NCBI GenBank assembly: GCA_011032825.1
Contig: JAADJZ010000031.1
Location: 186,001-250,000, forward strand
Length of the DNA: 64,000 bases
Direction of reading: 5' to 3'
Source of the DNA: Massariosphaeria phaeospora
Taxonomy: Eukaryota > Ascomycota > Dothideomycetes > Pleosporales
A program made the position numbers and the translations under genes. Shown one piece after another: positions 33,101 through 44,300 of the stretch; the stretch's first letter is position 1; each line of letters begins with the position of its first letter. Under the pieces are notes generated by a model. That model ran no database searches. It was given only the letters and a program-made list of their open reading frames with translations, and was not told the origin of the DNA.

Positions 33101-34216
33101 TGCGGTCCACCACCGGGTATGATCAAGAAGATTGGTCGCGTTCCAGCAGCCTCTAAGCAGGAGATCTCCCTAGCACACGGATCGCGGACAGTTTACCGGA
33201 ACACGAGAAAGGCGCTTCAACAACGGTGGGCCGAAACCTCTCACCAGTTGCAACGTCTGCGTGACAATCCCGCATGTGCAGATATCGAATTTGCGAACAT
33301 CGATAATAATGAGGACCCAGGTCTATCGTATAATCTTACATACAACCCCAAGGAGACGATTCTACCGTTCAAGGCAACTATATCCTCTGCATTTACATCA
33401 AAACCGCGAGTAGCTATTCTGAGAGAAGAGGGCGTTAATGGCCAATCCGAAATGGCATTCGCGTTCCACATGGCTGGTTTCTCTGCTATCGACGTACACA
33501 TGACCGACATCATCTCTGAACGTGTCTCACTAGCCGGGTTTGTTGGGCTGGCAGCCTGTGGTGGCTTCTCCTATGGCGACGTTCTCGGAGCCGGCCAAGG
33601 ATGGGCCAAATCAGTGCTCCTGCACCCCAACACACGCAAAGAATTCCAGCAGTTCTTCGAGCGGCCCGACACTTTCAGCCTCGGAGTCTGCAATGGTTGC
33701 CAGTTCCTTTCCAAGCTCAAGGAGCTCATCCCAGGCGCCAACCTCTGGCCCAGCTTCGAGCGCAACGAAAGCGAGCAGTACGAAGGTCGCGTTTGCATGG
33801 TCGAAGTCTCCGACGGCAAGGCCCCCGGCCGCGAGCCCAGCGTCTTCCTCCACGGCATGCACGGCTCCAAGCTGCCCATCGTGACCGCGCACGGCGAAGG
33901 CCGCGCCCACTTCCCGCCTTCCGCAGCGTCCTCGTCCTCGCCCGAAGCGCTGCAGAACGAGGGCCTCATCAGCTTGCGCTTCGTCGACAACTACGGCGCG
34001 CCGACGGAGAAGTACCCGTTCAATCCTAATGGCTCGCCGCACGGCATTACGGGTGTTAGGAGCGTGGATGGCCGCGTGCTGGCGCTCATGCCGCATCCTG
34101 AGCGCACGATCTTGCGCGAGGTCGCGAGTTATATACCACGGGGCAAGATGGAGGAGTGGGGGGACTTTGGGCCGTGGAATAGAGTGTTTAGGAGTGCGAG
34201 GCGGTGGGTTGGGTGA
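30107..34216 (+). CDS. ADE6: Phosphoribosylformylglycinamidine (FGAM) synthase, purine biosynthesis
   Basis: Intronless, 1369 aa, near the length of yeast Ade6. It converts FGAR, glutamine and ATP to FGAM, the fourth step of de novo IMP synthesis, in the cytosol. Domain order: N-terminal PurS-like domain (residues about 1-170), linker, two AIR-synthase-like halves ([15 protein letters not shown] with His239; [74 protein letters not shown]) and a C-terminal class I glutaminase domain. In the glutaminase domain the nucleophile is Cys1195 in GVCNGCQF and the partners are His1330 and Glu1332 in LMPHPERT. I chose the ATG at 30107 ([20 protein letters not shown]) because the protein starts there in alignment with family members; an upstream in-frame ATG at 29990 would add 39 residues without resemblance. 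Confidence 0.95.
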   Translation: [1369 protein letters not shown]

Positions 34217-35367
34217 TGGGATGGGATGGGACGGGATGCTTGGGTGGGGTGGGGTGGGGTATTGCGGGTTAGGGCGTTGAGAGGTGTCTGCAAAATCCGG
34301 CGTTTATCGTGCTGGCTGTGTTTCTCTGGGTTTCCTTGTGTGTAGCTATTAAAACCAGATTTTGCCTCTTTAGCTTATCTGGTAGGACCAAGCCTAGTCC
34401 GTGAGAGGTTAAGGGTTCAAAAATTGAGATGATCGGTGTAGTATACCTTTGATCCTGAAAATAGTGCTCTTCAAACTTAGTGGTTCTTAATACTAACATT
34501 TTGTGAATTCTTTCTAGGGGGTTGGGACTACATGTTGCTTGCTTGCTCGCTTACAAGCAACCCTACTAGGTATCCAGTAGTAGATCAATAGGCAGTAGAT
34601 GGACTTGAAATTCAAAATGTAAATCTGTAGCATAGAAAAGTTTTCCAAAATCTAAGCGTTGTTGTCGTGCATACTAATGAACAACAAAAGCACCTCCTCT
34701 AGCAAAATTCATTGCTGGACTCTAGGCGGGGGCGATCCTCTTGACAGCTGAGGCGTTTTTGGCAATAGAGAGGTAGTTTACGTCTGTTTTCGCAAAGACC
34801 TAGTGTAGCTAGTACACTGGATATTGTCTACGTAGGGCTTAGAGGGAAATGAATTATGCTAGGGGGGGAAAGTGAGGTGGGTCGCTTTCATCGGTTGAAT
34901 TAGCCGAATTATTTGTTCACCAATGGCAGTCGTAAGATACAGTTAGCGGCGTTACATCAGTTTAATAACAGCGCTCCGGGTCTACGCCTCTCCCACCACG
35001 TTTAAACTCGTCCTCGTCGCGCTGAGAGAGCTCGATTCGCGACTCAGTAGCCAAACCTGGCGGACGCGCCTCCACCCCCCCCCACGCCGACCTTGTTTCC
35101 TAGGTAATGATTGTAATGCGCATATAGGCTGTGGAGACCTTCTTCCTCTTTTCACTATTTAATTTCAACCTTCTTGCTGCTCGGCAGCCCGAAGCCAAGC
35201 CAGCCGTCGACCGTAGCCTACCCAGGTCCTGAGCTTCCAACCAATGCTCCTTCCTTCGGCTGCTCCCTCCGCACCACGCCGTTTGACAACCCTCTCGCTG
35301 AGGATCGCGGCACCCAGAAGGCTCCTCCGAGCCCTCCACACGGCTCGTGGCTGCGTTCAACGCAACC
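34217..35367. other. Spacer with low-complexity G-rich start and a tRNA-like segment
   Basis: 34217-34260 repeats GGGATGGGA and GGGGTGGGGT units. The middle is AT-rich and includes a weak tRNA-like segment near 34364-34430 (see findings). The last part, with a C run near 35078, is the upstream region of TRA1. No gene is supported. Confidence 0.45.
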
Positions 35368-38300
35368 ATGGCCGCCCATAATTTCGAGGCCATAGCGGCC
35401 AAGCTCGACGATCCAAATTCAGGTACGAAGCTCCTGCGCACCAAGAACTTTCGGTCGCAGTAGATTATTTACCCGGGCAGAGAGCAAAAGCTAATGTGTG
35501 TGTGGACTACAGATCTCAGAGCAAGAGGGACCCAGGCGATCGACATCCGGGACAACATCGAGGGCTACTCCCAAGGGCCGCAGTACAGCGCATTCTTAAA
35601 TCACCTCGTGCCTGTATTTTTGAAGATTCTCGATGGGAACCCCGTCTTTATATCCACGTCGCCTGAGCAGGTGAGTGCGCTTATGCGATTCGATTGACGT
35701 GTCTAACTGTCCCCACAGCGGATACGGAACTGCGTACTCGAGATCTTGCACCGGCTGCCCATGAACCCCGTCGAAGCCATCGAACCGCATGCAGCAAAGA
35801 TTGTCGACAAACTGATGAGCCTGGTCAAGACGGAAAACGAGGACAATGCGGTGCTGTGTATGAAGACCATCATGGACTTCCAGCGACACCAGACCAAGGC
35901 GCTCGCCGAGCGAGTCCAGCCGTTTCTGGACCTCATCCAGGAGATGTTCGAGACCATGGAGCAAACAGTGCAGGATACCTTCGACAATGCTACGGCGGCA
36001 CCAGCGACCCAAGGCATTCCTTCGACGCCGGGCAACCACCAATACTCACAATCCCCGCGGCCGGCTTCTCCAGCGACTGCGCTGACATCAGGACCCGCTG
36101 GCGATATTGGATCGGAACACCAACAGACGCGCATGCTCCTTAAGGGCATGCAGTCGTTCAAGGTCCTGGCCGAATGCCCCATCATCGTAGTGTCGCTTTT
36201 CCAGACTTACCGGAGTTGCGTGGCCAAGAACGTGAAGTTGTTTGTCCCACTCATTAAGAATGTACTCCTGCTTCAGGCGAAGCCACAAGAGAAGGCACAT
36301 CAAGAGGCGGAAGCCCAAGGCCGAATATTCACTGGAGTCAGCAGGGAGATAAGGAACCGCGCTGCTTTCGGGGACTTTATTACCGCCCAGGTCAAGACTA
36401 TGAGCTTTCTGGCGTATCTTCTAAGAGTTTATGCGCAACAACTGAACGATTTTCTTCCTACTCTTCCGGACATCGTAGTCCGCTTGTTGAAGGACTGCCC
36501 CCGAGAGAAGTCTGGAGCGAGAAAGGAGCTTCTAGTAGCCATCCGACACATCATCAATTTCAATTTTAGAAAGATTTTCTTGAAAAAAATCGATGAGCTA
36601 CTCGATGAGCGGACTCTGATTGGCGATGGCCTGACCGTGTACGAAACCATGCGGCCGTTGGCGTATAGTATGCTTGCCGACCTGATCCACCATCTCCGGG
36701 AATCGTTGTCCAAGGAGCAGATCCGACGGACGGTCGAAGTCTACACCAAGAATCTTCACGACGGCTTTCCCGGCACGAGCTTCCAAACTATGAGTGCAAA
36801 ACTACTTTTGAATATGGCGGAGTGCATTGCTAAGCTGGAACCGAAGGAGGATGCGCGCTACTTCCTGATCATGATCCTGAATGCCATTGGGGACAAGTTT
36901 GCTGCAATGAATCGCCAATATCACAATGCTGTTAAGCTGTCGGCCCAATACAGCCAGCCCTCGATTGATGCAGCGGAAGAAAACCACATGGCGGTACAGG
37001 ACCAGCCTCCGGATTGGGACGAAATCGACATCTTCAACGCTACCCCCATCAAAACGTCGAATCCACGGGACAGAAGCTCAGATCCCATCGCCGACAACAA
37101 GTTTCTTTTTAAGAACCTGCTCCATGGACTGAAAAACCTGTTCTACCAACTTCGAGCTTGCAACCCTGCCAAGATTAAAGATGAGATTGATGTAGCCAAT
37201 GCGTCGGCGAATTGGCACGAGGTTTCATTTGGCTATAACGCAGAGGAAGTGGAGGTTCTTATCAAGCTCTTCCGCGAAGGCGCTAAGGTGTTCCGCTATT
37301 ACGGACCCGATAAGTCCAGCGAGACCCAGGGCTTGTCTCCTGGCGATCTTATGGCCAACCAGCATATGATGTCGAGCGGCAAAGACGAGAAGGAGCTGCT
37401 CGAAACTTTCGCGACGGTTTTCCACCACATTGACCCTGCTACATTCCACGAGGTTTTCTCATCCGAGATACCACATCTGTACGATATGATGTTCGACCAC
37501 CCTGCTTTGCTCCACGTGCCGCAATTTCTACTTGCCTCAGAGGCGACATCCCCTAGCTTTGCTGGGATGCTTCTACAATTTTTAATGAATCGGATCGAGG
37601 AAGTCGGGACATCAGATGTGAAAAAGTCGTCTATCCTACTGCGACTTTTCAAGCTTTCTTTCATGGCGGTCACACTTTTTTCCAACCAGAACGAGCAAGT
37701 CCTGTTACCTCATGTGAGCAAAATCATCACAAGGTCAATACAGCTTTCCACGACAGCTGAGGAGCCTATGAACTACTTCCTGCTCCTGCGGTCGTTGTTC
37801 AGGAGCATAGGCGGCGGACGATTCGAACATCTCTACAAAGAAATCCTCCCGCTTCTGGAGATGTTATTGGACGTGCTCAATAATCTTCTGCTCACGGCTC
37901 GCAAGCCAGGCGAGCGCGACCTCTTCGTTGAACTTTCTCTGACCGTTCCGGCCCGGCTAAGCAACCTGCTACCCCACCTTAGCTACCTCATGCGACCTCT
38001 AGTGGTGGCATTACGAGCAGGATCGGATCTTGTTGGCCAGGGATTGCGCACACTTGAGCTGTGTGTCGACAACCTGACTGCTGACTATCTAGATCCCATC
38101 ATGGCCCCAGTCATAGATGAGCTCATGGCTGCGCTATGGGAACATCTCCAGCCCAACCCTTACAGTCATTTCCATGCCCATACTACTATGCGAATACTAG
38201 GAAAGCTCGGTGGCAGGAACCGCAAGTTTATCACTGGGCCTCCGGAGCTCGACTACAAGCCCTATGCGGACGATCGGTCTTCGTTCGACATCCGCCTCAT

Positions 38301-41300
38301 CGGTTCCACCAAAGATCGTGCGTTTCCAGCAACAATAGGCATCGACGCTGCAATCGCCAAACTATACCAGAGCCCGAAGCTTCCCGCAGCAAAGAAATCC
38401 GATTCATTCCACAAACAACAGGCTTTCCGTCTCATCACCGCCCATACCAAACTCATGGTCAGCTTTGATAGTCTGCCCGACGACTTTGCGCAGCTTGTAC
38501 GCCTTCAAGCAAATGACATGTTCAACAAGAAGACAGATGCCGGTTCTGACATACTGACGATCTCGGAGCGGGAAAAGTCTATTGTGAAGAAGGGAGCGGA
38601 ACAGGAGGTCTTGAAGAAATTGCTGAAAGCATGCATATTCGCTACCTCGATCCCTGACCTTCAGGATGATGCAGAGTCACTAGTAACCAATTTGGCCAGA
38701 CATTTCGCCCTACTGGAACTCGGAAGTCACTTTGCAGTGTTCAAGCACAAGAACAAGCCTTTTGAAGTCAAGTCCGGAGAAGGGCCTATCACCATCGAGA
38801 GTGACATAATGTCTGAAGCTATCGGTGAATCTCTCGCATCTGATCAAGCGATAGTGCGAGATGCGGCCGAGCAGGCCATCATCACAATGCGCGACACCGC
38901 AAAGGTTATCTTTGGAAGCCAGGAAAAGCTGGACAAATTCGCATTCTTCGAGGAGCTATCGAAGGCTTTTTGCCACAACTGCCATGCAGAGGACTGGTTC
39001 CTAAAGTCCGGTGGAACGCGGGGCATCGAGATCATTACGAAGAAACTCGGGCTCGGGACTGAATGGATGATCACCCGACATCCAGAACTCATTCGTGCGT
39101 TGAACTTTGTGATGAAGGACATGCCGATTGATCTGGATTCCAAGACACGAGTACAGGCTGAGGGTCTGATGGAGGACCTACTACGCCGATGCTACAAGAC
39201 CACGACAAAGGAAGAGTTTGAGAAGCCGAATAACCTACTTCTGAGGCTTTGTGGCCAACTGGTAGGGGACTTGTCACACATGAACAAGAACGTGCGAGAG
39301 GCAACCCAGAAAGCCTTTCATGTCCTGGCTACAGTCACAGGCCTTGGAGTCCACGAACTCATCATGCCGGTCAAAGATAGGCTCGTGGTGCCAATATGGG
39401 CGAAGCCTCTGCGAGCCTTGCCTTTTAGCATACAAATCGCCTATGTGGACGCAATCACGTTCTGCCTCAAGTTAAAGAACAACATATTGGAGTTCAACGA
39501 GCAATTGACAAGACTTCTCATGGAGTCTCTGGCTCTAGCCGACGCGGACGACGAGGGACTTGCCTCAAAACCTTTCGAACAGCGCAACGTCGAATATATC
39601 GTCAGCCTGCGAGTGGCTTGCATTCGCCTGCTTTCTACAGCACAGGGCTTCCCAGAATTCAACACTACGCCTCCGAACCAAACCTTTTTGAGGATCATCG
39701 CTGTGTTCTTCAAGTGTCTGTATTCAAAATCCCCTGAAGTCATTGAGGCGGCAAATCTTGGCTTGTCTGGAGTAATATCTGCTACGAATAAGCTACCCAA
39801 GGATGTCTTGCAAAGCGGACTGCGGCCGATTCTGGTTAATCTTCAAGATTCGCGAAAACTTTCCATCGAGAATCTCGACGGTCTTGCTCGTCTGTTGAAG
39901 CTCTTGACCAACTATTTCAAGGTGGAGATAGGATCTCGGCTCCTGGACCACCTGAAATCAATCGCAGAGCCCGTGAGCTTACAAAAGATCTCATTTACCA
40001 TGGTGGAGCAGAATCCAAAGATGAAGATCGTCACGGGTATCTTCAACATCTTCCATCTTCTACCACCTGCAGCTGCAACATTTCTCAAACAAATCACTGA
40101 GAAGGTTATCGAGCTCGAAACCGCTCTTCGACGCACCCACTACAGCCCATTCCGCGAACCGCTGATCAAGTACCTCTGCATGTATCCCAAAGACGCTTGG
40201 GATCACTTCTCTCCCAATCTGAAGGACCCGATACAAGGACGTTTTTTCGCACAGCTTCTAGAAAACGAGGAGAGCGCGGCCTTGCGGAAAGAGGTCACCG
40301 AAGATGTCTCCAAATTCCTAAGTGCTTTCGAGATCGAAGGAACAGAGAAAGAAAAATGCCAAGCACAGATTAACGCTATTCACGTTGCCTACGCCATGAG
40401 CAGGTTTGATGAGACGAGCAAATGGCTTGTGCCCCACGAAAATTTGAGGAAGATGCTTTTCGAGGCTGCTAAATCACTGGAAAAGAAGCTTCGGCTCAAT
40501 ACTATCGATGCGGAACTACGGCTTGCCACCGAGCAAGCTGGCGACCAGACCTTGGCCGTTTTCACGAATTATCTGAAACATGAGCCTAGCAACCTGGATT
40601 TCGTATTCGAGCTGATTGACGCTATCACTTCAGATGAACTCAAAGCGTCTCCACAGCTCTTTGACTTCATCTACGAACAGATGATCTCTAGTGATTCGGT
40701 AGACTACTGGAAGACTCTAGTCCACAGATGCATCGACTTGTACACCAGTCGCAATACGTCGCAAAAGACAAAAACCTTCATCTTCAGGTACATTGTGAAC
40801 CCTATATTCGCCATGGACGTCAAACGCAACTGGGATACGTTGTTCGGCCAAGCCAAGGGTACGAAACTCATGGATCGTGCTATGACTGAGACAATCCACA
40901 CTCGCCTCTGGAACCCACAGTCGCTGACCGACACATCGGAAGAAATAGCGCAGCTCGGTGTCGATCACTCGAGAATGGAACTGCTCCAACTTACGACTCT
41001 TTTGCTCAAACACCATTCTGGCATGATAGCGGATGCTCGAAAGGACGTGATCAAATTTGGATGGAACTATATCAAGCTCGAGGACATCATCAACAAATAT
41101 GCGGCTTACGTTCTGATCACGTTCTTCATCGCAGTGTTTGATACACCCATGAAAATAGTAACTCAGGTGTATCAGGGATTGCTCAAGGCGCACCAGAACG
41201 AGGGTAGGTCCTTGGTTATGCAAGCACTTGAGCTTATGGCACCTGTTCTGAAGAAGCGCATGGGCGGCGGTGACGTAAAGGTAACGATTCCACGATGGGC

Positions 41301-44300
41301 GCAAATCCCACGCAAGATTCTCTCAGAAGAGAGCTCGAATCTACAGCAGCTCATGAGCATCTTCAACTTCGTCGTGCGTCATCCAGATCTCTTCTACGAA
41401 GCTCGAGAGCAGTTCTCCTCGATCATCATCACAGCGCTCTCCAAGATCGCACAACCGCCCAACCCGTCAACCGAAGCGAAGAAACTAGCTTTGAACCTGA
41501 TCAGCCTCATCAGGACATGGGAGGAGCGAACAGCAAGTGAATCGAGTGGTGCAGTGGAGCGAGCAGCGCAGTCCCCACAGTCCCTCAAGAGGAAGGCCGA
41601 CGGGTCCCTTGTCCCCCCTGGAAGTCTACCCAGAGGATTTGTAGCCCAGCCTGGCATTCGGATGATGCTCATCAAGTATCTCATCCAGTTTATCGCCTAT
41701 CTCCCGGAACGGTACCCTGTGGCGAGCCCGAAGCCAAAGGATATTGTGGTGGCTACTCCAAACTCCATCCAACCCACCGAAATTTGCAAGAAGGCTGTGC
41801 AACTGCTTCATGATCTTTTGTCACCGCGTCTGTGGAGGGATCTCGACCTCGACATTATGCTTACGAAAAAGGTAGAGGAGATCTTAACGACTGAGATGAA
41901 ACAAGAAGAGAAGACTGAAGCATTCAACACACGCATGATCAACACTCTACAGATCGTCAAGGTCATCGTCAATGTCAAGTCAGATGACTGGGTGCTTCAG
42001 CGTATGCAACAGTTCCAGAAAATCATGGACAAGCCGATCCGCTCCGAGAATCCCGATGTACAGGCTAGCCTGCACGCGACAGATGAAACAGAGGACGGCA
42101 CGATGAAGCTACAGCCTATTCTCAAGCGCATCCTAGATGTCATGCCTGAGCCGGTAACAGACGAGGAAGGCAATACTGAAGATTCTCCCTCTACCGAGTT
42201 CGTCAGCTTTCTGGGTACAGTGGCCACTGAGGCTCTATCTAGTGGAGCACACATCTCTGCTATTAACATCCTTTGGACGCTGTGCCTCAAGCGACCAGAG
42301 GAGATCGACCAACACATTTCGCAGATCATGAAAGCTTTCCAGGGAAAGATGGCCAAGGACCATCTTGCTGCTTACGCTGGGCCAACCGGCCAGGGTCCTG
42401 CTGCTGGAGCACGGCCTGATGCACCTAATCCACAACCCGACCCTCGAGAGATGGAGATCCAGACCGATCTGGTGCTCAAGGTCATTGATATTCTTGCAAC
42501 CAGGATGAACGAGCTTGCAGAAAATCGACGGCCGTATCTGAGCGTCCTTGCCTCATTGGTAGAGCGTTCGATGAGCAATGTGGTCTGTATGAAGATACTC
42601 GACTTGGTAGAGGACTGGATCTTCCACTCTACTGAACCAGTGCCGACTCTCAAGGAGAAGACGGCAGTGCTGAGCAAAATGTTACTTTTCGAACACCGAC
42701 CAGATACGTCTCTTCTGACTCGCTTTCTCGACCTTGTTATTCGCATCTACGAAGATCCCAAGATAACACGATCCGAGCTGACAGTTCGAATGGAACACGC
42801 TTTTCTCATCGGGACTAGAGCACAGGACGTCGAAATGCGTAATCGATATATGAACATCTTTGACAAGAGCTTGAGCCGAACTGCATCCAGCCGCCTGAGT
42901 TACGTCTTAGCGTCCCAGAATTGGGATACTCTCAGCGACAGTTACTGGCTGAGTCAAGTGATACATCTGATGTTTGGGTCGGTTGAAATGAATGCACCCG
43001 CTCAGCTCCATATCGACGATTTCCGACTCATCCAAGCAAGTGCCTTATTTGGTACGTACAGTAAAGATGCAAGGATCCCAGATGTTGTGGTCGACGATGA
43101 GTTGGAGACTCTCATCAACAACCACCGCCGGTTCTGCAGCCAAATGGCCGAGGTCAAGGTCAAGGACATATTTGAACCTTTAGGACATCTACAACACAAC
43201 GATAGCGAGCTTGCGCACGATATCTGGGTTGCGTTCTTCCCTCTGGCTTGGACCGCCCTGACCAAGGACGACCAGAACGATCTCGAAAAAGGCATCGCAG
43301 CTTTGCTCACAAAGGATTATCATACGCGGCAAGTCGACAAGCGCCTGAACTGTGTGTCTAGCATGCTTGATGCTATAGTTCATGCTCGACCGCGGGTTAA
43401 GTTTCCGCCTCATATCATGAAACATCTTGCACGAACGTACAATGCCTGGTATACTGGCGCTATCTACATGGAAGAATCTGCTATTGCGCCCATCATCGAC
43501 ACGGAGAAGTTGAGGGAAAGCAATCTCGATGCCCTTCTGGAAATCTACGGCGGATTGCAAGAGGATGATCTCTTCTACGGAACTTGGCGACGCCGAGCCC
43601 AGTTTATTGAGAGCAATGCAGCGATTTCTTACGAGCAATGTGGCATTTGGGACAAGGCGCAGCAGATGTACGAAGCAGCGCAGATCAAAGCTCGTACGTC
43701 GGTCTTGCCGTTCTCGACCGGGGAGTACATGCTGTGGGAGGATCACTGGGTCATTTGTGCCCAGAAACTGCAACAATGGGAGATTCTGAGCGACTTTGCT
43801 AAACACGAAAACTTCAACGATCTGTACCTGGAAGCCACCTGGAGGCATTTCGAATCCTGGCAGAACGCCGAAACCCGGGAACAGCTCGATGCGACTATCA
43901 AGGCCGTGAGCGATGCCCCAACGCCTCGGCGAGTATTCTTCCAAACCTTCATGTCGTTACTCAAGCTCCATGCGAAGCAGGAATCGCAGCCGGAATTCCA
44001 CAGACTTTGCGATGAATCGATCCAGCTGTCGATCCGGAAGTGGCATCAGCTACCACGACGCATCACTCAAGCACATATTCCGTTGTTGCAGCACTTCCAG
44101 CAGCTAGTCGAATTGCATGATGCTAGCGTTATCTGTCAGAGCCTTGCGCAAACTACTCAGGCCAATCTCGACCACAAGTCCCAGGAGCTCAAGTTACTCC
44201 TCAGCACTTGGCGTGATCGTCTTCCTAATTTCTGGGATGACATCAACGCATGGCAAGATCTGGTTACATGGCGACAGCACATCTTCCATCTCATCAACGG

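Noticed and set aside
33540..34096. Overlapping frames on both strands inside the FGAM synthase glutaminase region
   Set aside because: The sense frame carries the catalytic Cys/His/Glu; the others are GC-bias shadows.
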